64,000 nucleotides of DNA from contig NZ_JAMXMX010000029.1 of NCBI RefSeq assembly GCF_024055725.1, forward strand, positions 37,845 to 101,844. The letters run 5' to 3'. Position 1 is the stretch's first letter, and every line of letters starts with the position of its first letter. The notes under the pieces were generated by a model. The model was not told the origin of the DNA. It worked only from the letters and a program-made list of their open reading frames with translations, and searched no databases. Below are positions 18,266 to 27,500 of this stretch, in pieces. The position numbers and the translations under genes were made by a program. Origin of the DNA: Actinoallomurus spadix (lineage in GTDB: Bacteria; Actinomycetota; Actinomycetes; Streptosporangiales; Streptosporangiaceae).

Positions 18266-18862
18266 ATGGACGATGACACCGCCACGGCCGTACGAGCCGC
18301 CACGGCCGCACGCGTCGAGATCGAAGTACGAGTCGAGACCGACATACGCGTCGCCGCCGACGGCGACTTCGGCGCCGCCGTCGCCGAGGACCTGCGCCAC
18401 CTTGTCGCCTCGGCCACGGAACCGGTGCGCGCGGCGTGGCCGCGGGTCGACGTCCGGGCGTCCTGGCGGGACGTCCCCGACGAGTTCGCGGCGTTCGGGG
18501 CCGCGGCGCGTCCCGCGCCCTGGCTGCCGGTCGCCGTGGCGCACCCGTACATCCGCGTCGGCCCGCTGTTCGTGCCCGGCCGTGCCCCCTGCCACAACTG
18601 CTTCCGCGCCCGGGCACGGCAGCACGAGGACCCCGTGGAGGAGGAGATCAGGCGGCGGCTCGCCGCGGACCCCGCACTCGGGGTGCGCGGATTCCCGCCG
18701 CACCAGTCCATGCTCGCCGCCGGGCTGGCGCTGGCGCTGCTGCGCGGCGAGGAGAGGGGAACGGTCGCCGTGATCGACTGCCGTACCGACGAGGTGGCCA
18801 CCTGGCGCGTGGTGCCGGCGGAACAGTGCCCCGGCTGCGACGACGACGGGCCGGGACGATGA
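18266..18862 (+). CDS. TOMM cyclodehydratase partner, E1-like Zn-binding fragment
   Basis: A 198-aa protein resembling the C-terminal half of TOMM E1-like partner proteins: PYIRVGPLFVPGRAPCHNCF around residues 94-113. Two CxxC pairs (C109/C112 and C188/C191) would bind the structural zinc. It lacks the N-terminal RRE, which is encoded by the next gene, so the partner protein appears split. It starts six bases after the YcaO stop with GAGG upstream, and its stop overlaps the next start (ATGA). Confidence 0.8.
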   Translation: MDDDTATAVRAATAARVEIEVRVETDIRVAADGDFGAAVAEDLRHLVASATEPVRAAWPRVDVRASWRDVPDEFAAFGAAARPAPWLPVAVAHPYIRVGPLFVPGRAPCHNCFRARARQHEDPVEEEIRRRLAADPALGVRGFPPHQSMLAAGLALALLRGEERGTVAVIDCRTDEVATWRVVPAEQCPGCDDDGPGR

Positions 18863-20565
18863 GCCGTCACCCGCGCCGCAGGGAGGGACTGGCGTTCGTC
18901 CCGACCGCCGACGGTTACATCGTGGACGGCGGGCCGCGGCGGGAGCACCTGACCGGCCGGCTGGCCCGTGAGGCACTGCCCGTGCTGTTCGAGCTGATGG
19001 ACGGCACCAGGACCGTCGAGCAGATCGGGCAGGCGCTCGGCGTGCCCGTCCACCAAATCGTGGACCTGCTGGCGCGACGGGACCTCGTGCGGTTCGTGGA
19101 AGAACCGGACCCCCATCCGTCGTGGATCTTCCTCCAGCGGTCCCTGCCCGCCTCCCAGGCGGACGGGATGTGGCGGCGGCTGCGGGCCGCGCGGGTCACC
19201 GTCACCGGCGATCGCCCGGTGGCCGACCTGCTGGCCGGGGTGCTCCGCCGGTCCGGCGTCGGGACGGTCGACCGTTCCGGAGGCCCCGCGGATCTGACCG
19301 TCGCGGTGCTGAGCGGTGCCGAGGTGCCCGCCGTCCCGACATCCGGGGCCCTCCTGCCGGTACGGACGGACACGGCCGCCGTCCCGATCGGGGGAACCGA
19401 CCGTGATCCGGCTCGTGCGGGCGTCACGGCCGGGATCGCCGCCGGCATCGCCCTGCGCCATCTCGCCGGGTACCGGCCGGCCGGGGACCCGGTGGCGCCG
19501 GGAGTCATCGCGGAGCCGGGGACCGTCGAGGAGGAGGCCGTCGCGGGGAGGGGCGCTCTCGCGGGGGCGGAGGCCGTCGCGGGGAAGGGCACTGCGGCAG
19601 GGCCGGGGATCGTCGCGGGGGTGGGGACCCTGACGGGGACGGGGGCCGCGGTGGGCTGGGGGGCGGCCGAGCTCCCGGCGCCCTCCGTCAAGCGGTACCT
19701 GACCGAGCGCCGCCTTCCCCTGCGGCGAAGCCCGCATCCGCTCGTGCGCACGATGGCCTGGATCCTGGCCGGCCGGCGGCTCGCGCCCGCGGCGGCGCCC
19801 GGTGGCGTCGTCCGGGCGTACCTGGTGGGCGACCTTACCGGTGGCGGCCACCGGGCCTACGCCGTCGACCTGGCCGCGGGTGCCTTGGTCGAACTGCCCG
19901 GGACGGTCAAGCCGGGCGGCGAGGGCGTCACCATGGTGCTGACCGGCGACCGCGCGTGGGTGCAGGACGCGCCCGGCGAGCGCCTGCTCTCCGGTGACAC
20001 CGGTCTGCTGATCGCGCAGCTCGCCGACGACGCCAGGTCCGCGGGCTGGAGCGCCCGGACGTGCGACGCCGACGGCCGCGCGGACGTGCTCGATCTCGAT
20101 CCGGACCGGGAGCGCGTGACCGCGGTCCTCGAGCTCGGCCCGGTACGGCGGGTGGCGCGCCCGTCTCGGCGCCGGCGGCGTCCACCGAGCTGGCGCTTCG
20201 GCGATCCGGCTCGGGATGTGAGCCGCCTGATGAGGCTCGCCGGCCTCGGTCTCGCCCGCGCCGACGAGATCCACCCCGCAGGGCGGGTGCGGTACGCCTG
20301 CCGCCCGCGCGGCGCGCTCGGGTGGATCGACGACTACGTGGCGGACCGGGCGCCGGAGGCCGCGGCGGTCCTGCTGTTCACCGGCGAACCGGATCTCCGT
20401 CTCGTGGTCAAGGCCGCGGTGGCGGCGGGGACGTTCCGCCTCCTGGCGGCGGGCGCGGGCATCGAGTCCGGGCTCATCGCCGGTCTCGGCGACCACGACC
20501 CGCGCGTGCTCTACGGCTGCGTGCTGGGAGACCCAGGGCGGGTTCCCGCCGCCGTCCTCCGGTGA
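18859..20565 (+). CDS. RRE (leader-binding) domain fused to degenerate SagB-like dehydrogenase domains
   Basis: A 568-aa protein. Residues about 10-80 (GLAFVPTADGYIVDGGPRRE, ELMDGTRTVEQIGQALGVPV) look like the winged-helix RRE of TOMM partner proteins. A Rossmann-like remnant and a Gly/Ala/Glu-rich linker (about 215-275) follow. Two further regions resemble nitroreductase/SagB halves: LIAQLADDARSAGWSARTC and the end FRLLAAGAGIESGLIAGLG. SagB-type enzymes oxidise azolines to azoles with FMN; key residues seem weakly kept, so activity is uncertain. Last gene of the rightward operon. Confidence 0.7.
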   Translation: MSRHPRRREGLAFVPTADGYIVDGGPRREHLTGRLAREALPVLFELMDGTRTVEQIGQALGVPVHQIVDLLARRDLVRFVEEPDPHPSWIFLQRSLPASQADGMWRRLRAARVTVTGDRPVADLLAGVLRRSGVGTVDRSGGPADLTVAVLSGAEVPAVPTSGALLPVRTDTAAVPIGGTDRDPARAGVTAGIAAGIALRHLAGYRPAGDPVAPGVIAEPGTVEEEAVAGRGALAGAEAVAGKGTAAGPGIVAGVGTLTGTGAAVGWGAAELPAPSVKRYLTERRLPLRRSPHPLVRTMAWILAGRRLAPAAAPGGVVRAYLVGDLTGGGHRAYAVDLAAGALVELPGTVKPGGEGVTMVLTGDRAWVQDAPGERLLSGDTGLLIAQLADDARSAGWSARTCDADGRADVLDLDPDRERVTAVLELGPVRRVARPSRRRRRPPSWRFGDPARDVSRLMRLAGLGLARADEIHPAGRVRYACRPRGALGWIDDYVADRAPEAAAVLLFTGEPDLRLVVKAAVAAGTFRLLAAGAGIESGLIAGLGDHDPRVLYGCVLGDPGRVPAAVLR

Positions 20566-20601
20566 GAAGGGCGGCGGCACCGCGAGGCGCGGGAACTCCG
20601 C

Positions 20602-21489
20602 TCAGCGCCCGGCGGAAGGCGCGGCCGGAAGACGGGCGCCGCCACCGGCTTCACGGTAGAGGGCGTTCGGCATCGCCATCGCCTGCTGCAGGAAGGCGGA
20701 GATGATGCGTGCGCCCGCGCGGTCCTGGGTGAGGTTCTTGGAACGCGCCCACGCTCGCAGCAGCTCCAGGTCGGCGATGCTCAGGGTGACGATGATCTGT
20801 TTCACCGAGCCCGGCCGATGCCCGCTGCCGGTGGGGTCCTCATCGCCGGTGGAGGTCATGACCTCGGCCGCGCGCGCCTTGAAATAGTCCGCCTGCTGCG
20901 CGTTCGACATCGTGGCCACCGCGGAGGCGATCCGGCGCAGTTGCGCGTCGTCGACCGCTCTGGGTCCGTAGTGGTCCTCGATCCGGAGGGCCGCCCGAAG
21001 GTCGATCTCGCCGCTCCGGACGAGCTCCTTCAGCGCCGGCCTGAGGCGGTCGAACTTGACGTATCGCCGCACCCTTCCGTAGGGCAGGCCGAACCTCTCC
21101 GCGACCGCCTTGATGGAGCCGTACTTGTGGTAGAGCCTGGTGCAGGCGTCGATCAGGTCCAGGGTGTTGAGGTCGCGGCGGATGAGGTTCTCGCTGATCG
21201 ACAGGGCACTGGCGACGTCCTTGTCGGGTCTCTCCTCGATGATCGCCGCCGCGATCCTCGTGGCGCCGAGTCTGCGCATCGCCAGCCAGCGTCTCTGGCC
21301 GGCCAGGATCTCGTAGTACCCCTCTTTGTCCTCCGTCGGAGCGACGATGATGGGCTCCAGTTGACCATGCACGCGAATGCTTTCCACCAGTTCGTCGATG
21401 TCCTGCTCGACATCGCGTGTCCGTGCCTGTTGTGCGCCGATGACAAGTCTGTCCAGATTTACCTTTTCAACCCTGTTGAAAAGCACCAC
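20602..21489 (-). CDS. ParB/Spo0J-like DNA-binding protein
   Basis: A 295-aa protein with a ParB N-terminal domain (ELVESIRVHGQLEPIIV, GYYEILAGQRRWLAMRRLG) including the ARR-like element, then a helix-turn-helix (KAVAERFGLPYGRVRRYVKF). The C-terminal third differs from chromosomal ParB, and no parA or parS is nearby, so a regulatory rather than partition role is plausible. GTG at 21489 has GGAGG seven bases upstream. It is convergent with the RiPP operon (36 bp apart) and has a palindrome in its first codons. Confidence 0.82.
   Translation of the reverse strand: MVLFNRVEKVNLDRLVIGAQQARTRDVEQDIDELVESIRVHGQLEPIIVAPTEDKEGYYEILAGQRRWLAMRRLGATRIAAAIIEERPDKDVASALSISENLIRRDLNTLDLIDACTRLYHKYGSIKAVAERFGLPYGRVRRYVKFDRLRPALKELVRSGEIDLRAALRIEDHYGPRAVDDAQLRRIASAVATMSNAQQADYFKARAAEVMTSTGDEDPTGSGHRPGSVKQIIVTLSIADLELLRAWARSKNLTQDRAGARIISAFLQQAMAMPNALYREAGGGARLPAAPSAGR
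21463..21483. promoter_or_regulatory. Perfect palindrome at the 5' end of the ParB-like gene
   Basis: CTTTTCAAC and GTTGAAAAG form perfect 9-bp arms around a CCT spacer, covering codons 3-9 of the ParB-like gene. It may be an autoregulatory operator for this or the neighbouring regulator, or an RNA hairpin near the start codon. Confidence 0.5.
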
Positions 21490-21588
21490 GTCGGCCCCTC
21501 CGCTTGCCCACCCTGACCGGAATTATGCGTGCCGGGGAGCCAACGACGGTAGGTCATATAAACACCTCAGCGGCATCCCCGTGGTGCT

Positions 21589-21624
21589 CCACACGGCCGT
21601 GGTGCCCGAGCCACGGCCGTGTGG
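21589..21624. terminator. 14-bp hairpin downstream of the response regulator
   Basis: Perfect inverted repeat (21589-21602 with 21611-21624) with an 8-nt loop, 11 bp beyond the response regulator stop. It should terminate that leftward transcript before the ParB-like promoter. There is no T-run. Confidence 0.6.
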
Positions 21625-21634
21625 GGCGCCGGGC

Positions 21635-22309
21635 TCACCACGCCGCCATGCGCGGCGACATCTCGCGCTCGATCGCCGCGCGGGCGAGTTCGGCCTTGTT
21701 GCCGACGCCGAGCTTGGCGCGGATCCGTTCGACGTAGGTGTCGACGGTCGACTTGCGGACGCCGAGCTGGGTGGCGATCTGGCTGTGGGTGAGGCCGCGC
21801 GCGAGCATCCGCAAGGTCTGGTCCTCGCGGGGGGACAGGCGCGGCCGGCTCGTGTCCGAGGCGGCGATCAGGGCGTGGGCTACGTCGGAGAGCTCGTCGC
21901 AGAGCAGGAATCCGCCGCCCGCGACGATGCGCAGGCCGGCGATGAGCACCGAGGTGTCACAGCGCTTGGTGAGGTAACCGTTCGCGCCGGCGCGTACCGC
22001 CGCCAGCACGTCCGGGGGCCTCGCCGACGTGGACATGATGAGCACACGGGTCGCGGCGAGCCCGGCCACCGCGTCGATCGCGGGAGTGCCGCCGCCGGGG
22101 TAGAGGTCGAGGACCGCGACGTCGACCTCGAGCCCTCCGGCGAGCAGCCGTTGCAGCTCGGCCACCTCGGCCACCGACGCCACGACGGTCATGTCGGCGA
22201 CCGTTTCTAAGGCGTGTTCGACCCCGCAACGCGCGATCGGGTGATCATCAATGACCGCTACATGAATCAAAGTGGCCCCCGGCGGAGGTCGGCCGATGGT
22301 TTGCACCAC
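21635..22309 (-). CDS. NarL/LuxR-family response regulator, orphan
   Basis: A 200-odd-aa two-domain regulator: receiver domain (HVAVIDDHPIARCG with acidic pocket, phospho-Asp in VAVLDLYPGGG) and LuxR helix-turn-helix (LSPREDQTLRMLARGLTHSQ ... STVDTYVERIRAKLG). No histidine kinase is adjacent. The start is uncertain: GTG at 22309 or 22306 lacks a ribosome site, and a TTG near 22270 would begin right before the receiver strand. A palindrome overlaps the upstream GTG, which favours the later start. It could control the RiPP locus, by position only. Confidence 0.85.
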   Translation of the reverse strand: MVQTIGRPPPGATLIHVAVIDDHPIARCGVEHALETVADMTVVASVAEVAELQRLLAGGLEVDVAVLDLYPGGGTPAIDAVAGLAATRVLIMSTSARPPDVLAAVRAGANGYLTKRCDTSVLIAGLRIVAGGGFLLCDELSDVAHALIAASDTSRPRLSPREDQTLRMLARGLTHSQIATQLGVRKSTVDTYVERIRAKLGVGNKAELARAAIEREMSPRMAAW

Positions 22310-22321
22310 ACAATTGTGGTG
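22304..22321. promoter_or_regulatory. Inverted repeat CACCACA-CAAT-TGTGGTG
   Basis: Perfect 7-bp arms with a 4-nt spacer at the 5' end of the orphan response regulator. Position suggests an operator controlling this gene, possibly autoregulatory. Confidence 0.5.
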
Positions 22322-22405
22322 TTATCGGTGCATCAACACCGTATCTGGAAAAATTGCGCTAATCCAGAACCATTCGGACAAACTCGGGCCGGGGTGACGT
22401 TCCGT

Positions 22406-23122
22406 TCAGTCCTTGCCGAGTATCTCCGTGCGCAGCCGCGCGGACGTCTCCGCCAGGATCGTGCGGACCGCGGCCACCTGCTCTTCGTCCAGGCCGTCAC
22501 GGCTCGCGGAGCGGACCTCGTCGACGAACTTGCGCAGCGCCCGGTCGAGCTTCACTCGGGCCGCGTCCTCGCTCGTGCCGGTCGCGGTGGCCCAGGCTTC
22601 ATCCCAGGTGAACCGCCACTCCTCCTGCAGGGCGCGCTTGTGCTCCTTCCACTGCGCCTTCTGCCGCTGCCACTCGTCCTTCTGCCGCCGGGTCGTCTCC
22701 TTCAGGTTCTGCGCCGCGCCGGCCGGACCCTGCCGGCGCATCTCACGGGCGGCCTGGGTGAGCTCCTCGCGCAGCGAGCGTACGGTGTCGCGCACGTCCT
22801 CCTGAACCTCGCGGGCGATGTCGCGTACGGACTCGGTGAGCTCCTCCTCCAACTCCGCGAGCTCGTCCATGCGGCGTTCCAGCTCGTCACGGCCCGCGTC
22901 GGTCAGGCGGTAGACCTTCTTGCCCTGCACCACCTCGTGGGTGACCAGGCCCTCCTCCTCCAGCCGCGCCAGCCGCGGATAGATGGTGCCGGGAGAGGGG
23001 GAGTAGACGCCGAGGAAGCGGTCCTGGAGCAGCCGGATGACCTCATAGCCGTGCCGCGGGCTCTCCTCGAGCAGCTTCAGCAGGTACAACCGGAGCCGGC
23101 CGTGCCCGAAAACGGGGCTCAT
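22406..23122 (-). CDS. PadR-family transcriptional regulator with coiled-coil tail
   Basis: A 238-aa protein. The N-terminal PadR winged helix is clear (LRLYLLKLLEESPRHGYEV, YSPSPGTIYPRLARLEEEGL). A long charged helical C-terminus (about 85-210, EELTESVRDIAREVQEDVRD) suggests a coiled coil, longer than the minimal PadR family. It follows the DUF4097 gene by about 105 bp of repetitive DNA and likely shares its transcript. Confidence 0.88.
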   Translation of the reverse strand: MSPVFGHGRLRLYLLKLLEESPRHGYEVIRLLQDRFLGVYSPSPGTIYPRLARLEEEGLVTHEVVQGKKVYRLTDAGRDELERRMDELAELEEELTESVRDIAREVQEDVRDTVRSLREELTQAAREMRRQGPAGAAQNLKETTRRQKDEWQRQKAQWKEHKRALQEEWRFTWDEAWATATGTSEDAARVKLDRALRKFVDEVRSASRDGLDEEQVAAVRTILAETSARLRTEILGKD

Positions 23123-23226
23123 CGCTCGCTCGCCCTCCTCACTCGCTGCGCGAGTGGTCTCGTCCCTCGACCACTCACTTCGCTCGCTGCGTCGGGTTCG
23201 CTCGGGCTCATCGCTCGCTCGCCTCT
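23115..23226. repeat. CGCTCGCT-rich spacer with a 20-bp direct repeat
   Basis: The spacer between the DUF4097 and PadR genes is low-complexity CGCTCGCT/CACTCGCT. The string GGGCTCATCGCTCGCTCGCC occurs at about 23115 and again about 93 bp downstream near 23207. One copy includes the PadR start codon on the minus strand. Similar CTCACTCGCT-type sequence lies at about 24180-24265. Confidence 0.6.
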
Positions 23227-23227
23227 C

Positions 23228-24049
23228 TCATTCGCTCGCCGATCGCGTCAGTTCCTCTGGACCCGGTCGGCTGAGCAGGGTGACGGCACCGGAGACCGAG
23301 TTCACCGCGAGGACCGCATCGCCGTCGCCGAGCGTACCGCTGACGTACCGGCCCACCGGACGCTCCTGCCGCGTCAGCTCGGGGAACGCCGCGTCGACGC
23401 GGCCGGTCATGGAGTTCAGTGTCACCTTGGCGGAGGTCGAGTCGGGCAGCCGCAGCGTGACCTCGCCGGAGACGGTGCTCACCTGGGCGTGGCCGCCCGC
23501 GCGCAGGTCGACGTCGGTGGTGACCTTCCCGGCGACCGAGTGGGCGGTCAGCCGGTCGAGGCTGCCGCCGGCGAGCGCGAGATTCCCGGAGACGGACTTG
23601 AAGGCCACCGAGCCCGCGAGCCCCTGTGCCTCGATGTCCCCCGCCGCGGTGTTCGCGTCGATCGTCCCGGTCACCCCGTCGAGCGTGACGTCGCCCGAGG
23701 CGGCCTTGACGGACACCCTTCCGGTCAGCCCGGTGACGATCGCGTTAGCGGTGACGACGTTGAGGGTGACCGGGCAGTCGGACGGAACCGTGATCGTCAC
23801 GTTGACCCTGCCACGGGTGTTCTGCAGCCATTTGAGGACGCCGTCCCAGCCGGCGCTCTTGTGGTTGACGGACAGCATCCCGGCCTCGTGAACGATCTCG
23901 AGGGGCTGCCCGGAGATCTCGGCGACCTGGATCGTGGGCCGTTCGTCGCTCGGCAGGATCGAGATCGTGCCGGCCACGATGGTGGCCTTGAGCGCCACCA
24001 CGCCGTCGAAGTCGAGTTCGGTCGGCTCGTTCACCATCCAGCGCGCCAT
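23228..24049 (-). CDS. DUF4097-family beta-repeat protein
   Basis: A 273-aa protein made of repeated short beta strands (VSVKAASGDVTLDGVTGTID, VAFKSVSGNLALAGGSLDRL, AQVSTVSGEVTLRLPDS), the pattern of the DUF4097 bactofilin/adhesin-like solenoid. No signal peptide or membrane segment is seen. In actinobacteria it is often paired with a PadR regulator, as here. A promoter lies about 40-65 bp upstream. Function unknown. Confidence 0.8.
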   Translation of the reverse strand: MARWMVNEPTELDFDGVVALKATIVAGTISILPSDERPTIQVAEISGQPLEIVHEAGMLSVNHKSAGWDGVLKWLQNTRGRVNVTITVPSDCPVTLNVVTANAIVTGLTGRVSVKAASGDVTLDGVTGTIDANTAAGDIEAQGLAGSVAFKSVSGNLALAGGSLDRLTAHSVAGKVTTDVDLRAGGHAQVSTVSGEVTLRLPDSTSAKVTLNSMTGRVDAAFPELTRQERPVGRYVSGTLGDGDAVLAVNSVSGAVTLLSRPGPEELTRSASE

Positions 24050-24085
24050 GGCACGATCCCCTTCCGTCGGGAGGCTTCGCTGAAC

Positions 24086-24113
24086 ACGATATGTCGCGTC
24101 TGTGCAAAGTCAA
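24086..24113 (-). promoter_or_regulatory. Promoter for DUF4097-PadR operon
   Basis: On the minus strand TTGACT (24108-24113) and TATCGT (24086-24091) are separated by 16 bp, a good SigA-like match. Direct repeats GATATGTCGCGTC and GATGTATCGCGTC (about 24088-24126) overlap it and could bind the PadR regulator. Confidence 0.5.
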
Positions 24114-24271
24114 GATGTATCGCGTCACACGTGCGGATGAGCCGCCGTCACCGGACGCCGAGTTCCTGCCACGCTCGGCTCCTCACTCGCTCCGCGGCCG
24201 ACTCGTACCTCACCGGCCACTCCGCTCGCTCGTCGGCTCGCCGCAGTGCTCACTGCCGCGCTCGCCTCGGG

Positions 24272-24451
24272 TCAGTCGTCGTCTTCGTCGCCCAGCCGGG
24301 CCAGCCAGGTCGCGAGCCGCTCGACCGGCGTCTCGAACTCGGGATTGAGATCGACGAACTCCCGCAGCCGATCGGCCAGCCAGACGAAAGAGACCTCCTC
24401 CTCGCCGCGGCGGTCGGCCAGTTCCTCGATTCCCCGATCAGTGAAGTACAT
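24272..24451 (-). CDS. Small DUF6104-family protein
   Basis: A 59-aa acidic protein starting MYFTDRGIEELADRRGEEEV and ending ATWLARLGDEDDD. It resembles the DUF6104 family found next to kgd/sucA in Streptomyces and relatives. Charged helices and no membrane segment; function unknown. It lies 92 bp downstream of kgd on the same strand, so co-transcription is likely. Confidence 0.75.
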   Translation of the reverse strand: MYFTDRGIEELADRRGEEEVSFVWLADRLREFVDLNPEFETPVERLATWLARLGDEDDD

Positions 24452-24543
24452 GGCGATCGTTCTCTCTCACTGTCACTTCGCGCCGGAGCGGAACGGCGCT
24501 CCACACGTGACCGTGCGGAGCGCCGTACGCCGGAGTGCGGCCG

Positions 24544-27500
24544 TTACTCGCTGAAGACCGCGGCCACCAGGCCCTGCTGCTCCAGAGCGTGCATCTTGGC
24601 GGACCCGACGGCGGGCGAGGAACTCGCCCGGCGGGACACCCGCTTAAGCTCCCGGCCCTCCAGGAGCGGCGGCAGCTTCAGCGCCATGAAGGGCCACGCC
24701 CCCATGTTGGCGGGCTCGTCCTGGGCCCACACCAGCTCCGCGTCGGCCGGGTACTTCGCCAGCTCGGCCTTGATCTCTTCCCAGGGCAGCGGGTAGAGCC
24801 GCTCGACCCGGACCAGCGCGACCGAGGTGTCACCGGACTTCTCCCGTGCCGCGGCCAGGTCGTAGTACAGCTTGCCGCTCGTGAGCACGACGCGGCGGAC
24901 CTGCCCGAGCTGCTTCGAGTCCGGGATCACCGGCTGGAAGGACCCGGAGGTGAAGTCGGCCGTGGCCGACGTCGCGGCCTTCAGCCGGAGCATCGACTTC
25001 GGCGTGAAGACGATCAGCGGCTTCTCCCGCGGCGACAGGGCCTGCCAGCGCAGCAGGTGGAAGTAGTTCGCCGGGGTGCTCGGCTGCGCGACCGTCATGT
25101 TGTCCTCGGCGCACAGCTGCAGGTAACGCTCGATGCGCGCCGACGAGTGGTCCGGCCCCTGGCCTTCGTAGCCGTGCGGCAGCAGCAGGACGACGCTGGA
25201 GCGCTGGCCCCACTTCTGCTCACCGGAGGAGATGTACTCGTCGAGGATCGTCTGCGCGCCGTTGGCGAAGTCGCCGAACTGCGCCTCCCAGCAGACCAGC
25301 GCGTCCGGGCGGGTCATGGAGTAGCCGTACTCGAAGCCCATCGCGGCGTACTCGCTGAGCAGCGAGTCGTGCACGTAGAACTTCGAGGTGCCCTTGCCGA
25401 ACTGCTTGAGCGGGGTGTGCTCCTCGCCCGTCTTGCGGTCGAACAGCACGGCGTGCCGCTGGCCGAACGTGCCGCGCCGGCTGTCCTGGCCGACGAGGCG
25501 GACCGGACGGCCGTCGATCAGCAGCGAGCCGAACGCGAACATCTCACCGGTCGCCCAGTCGATCGCGTCCTCTTCCACCATCTGCGCCCGCTTGGCCAGC
25601 AGCGGCTGGACGCGCGGGTGCGGGGTGAAGCCCTCCGGCAGGTTGAGCTGCGTGTCGATGATCCGCTTGATCGTCTCGTCGGAGACGGCCGTGGCGACGC
25701 CCACATGGTCGAGCGGAATGCGCTCGACGTCGGGCTTGGTGAAGCCCGCGGGCGGCTGCTGCTTGGTGGCCTCGCGGGTCTCGCTGAACGCCCGCTCCAG
25801 CTGCTGCTGGTAGTCCCGCAGCGCTTGCTCGGCCTCCTCGACGGTGATGTCGCCGCGGCCGATCAGCGCCTCGGTGTAGAGCTTGCGGACCGACCGCTTG
25901 GCGTCGATGAGGTCGTACATCAGCGGCTGCGTGAACGACGGGTTGTCACTCTCGTTGTGACCCCGCCGCCGGTAGCAGATCATGTCGATGACGACGTCCT
26001 TGTTGAACGCCTGGCGGTACTCGAACGCGAGCCGGGCCACGCGCGCGCACTGCTCGGGGTCGTCCCCGTTGACGTGGAAGATCGGCGCCTGGATCATCCG
26101 GGCCACGTCGGTGGCGTACACGCTGGAGCGGGAGTACTCCGGCGCGGTCGTGAAGCCGACCTGGTTGTTCACGATGATGTGCACGGTGCCGCCGGTGCGG
26201 TAGCCGCGCAGCTGCGAGAGGTTGAGGGTCTCGGCCACGACGCCCTGGCCGGCGAACGCCGCGTCGCCGTGGATGAGGATCGGCATGACGGTGAAGCCGC
26301 CCTCGCCGACGTCGCGCAGGTCCTGCTTGGCGCGGACGACGCCCTCGGCGACCGGGTCGACGGTCTCCAGGTGGCTCGGGTTCGCGACGAGCGAGGTGCG
26401 GATCTTGGAGCCGTCGCGGGCGACGAAGTCGCCCTCGGCGCCGAGGTGGTACTTCACGTCACCGGAGCCCTGGGCGCTGCGCGGGTCGAGGTTGCCCTCG
26501 AACTCGCCGAAGATCTGGCCGTAGGACTTGCCGACGATGTTGGCGAGGACGTTGAGCCGGCCGCGGTGGGCCATGCCGATGACGACCTCGTCGAGGTGGT
26601 CCTGCGCCGCCGCGGTGATCACCGAGTCGAGCAGCGGGATCAGCGACTCGCCGCCTTCGAGGGAGAAGCGCTTCTGCCCGACGAACTTCGTCTGCAGGAA
26701 GGTCTCGAACGCCTCGGCGGTGTTGAGCCGGCCGAGGATGTGCAGCTGCTCCTCGCGGTCGGGCTTGTCGTGGGGGACCTCGACCTTGCTCTGGATCCAG
26801 GCCCGCTCGCCGGGGTCCTGGATGTGCATGTACTCGATGCCGACGGTGCGGCAGTAGGAGTTGCGCAGCACGCCGAGGATGTCGCGCAGCTTCATCGTCG
26901 GCTTACCGCCGAAGCCGCCGGTGGCGAACTCCCGCTCGAGGTCCCAGAGGGTGAGACCGTGCTTGAGGACGTCGAGGTCGGGGTGCCGGCGCTGGGTGTA
27001 CTCCAGCGGGTCGGTGTCGGCCATGAGGTGGCCGCGCACGCGGTACGCGTGGATCAGCTCGTGCACGCGGGCGACCTTGGCGACGTCGTCCTCGTGCGTG
27101 GCGCTGATGTCCTGCACCCAGCGGACCGGCTCGTACGGGATCCGCAGCGCCTCGAAGATCTCGTCGTAGAACTCGTCCTCACCGAGCAGCAGCCGGTGGA
27201 CCATCCGCAGGAAGTCGCCGGACTGGGCGCCCTGGATGATGCGGTGGTCGTACGTCGAGGTCAGCGTCATGACCTTGCTGATGCCGAGCCGGGCGAGCGC
27301 CTCCTCGGAGGTGCCGGCGTACTCGGCGGGGTACTCCATCGCGCCGACGCCGATGATCGAGCCCTGGCCGGGCATGAGCCGCGGCACGGAGTGGACGGTG
27401 CCGATCGTGCCGGGGTTGGTGAGGCTGATCGTCGTCCCGGCGTAGTCGTCGATCGTCAGCTTGTTGGCGCGCGCCTTGCGCACGAGCTCTTCGTACGCCG

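Noticed and set aside
21463..21483. A parS partition site
   Set aside because: It does not match GTTTCACGTGAAAC and lacks a parA neighbour, so only a regulatory palindrome is claimed.
22214..24796. An 860-aa plus-strand open frame
   Set aside because: It is an antisense shadow across PadR, DUF4097 and the kgd end, with no family similarity and GC-driven composition.
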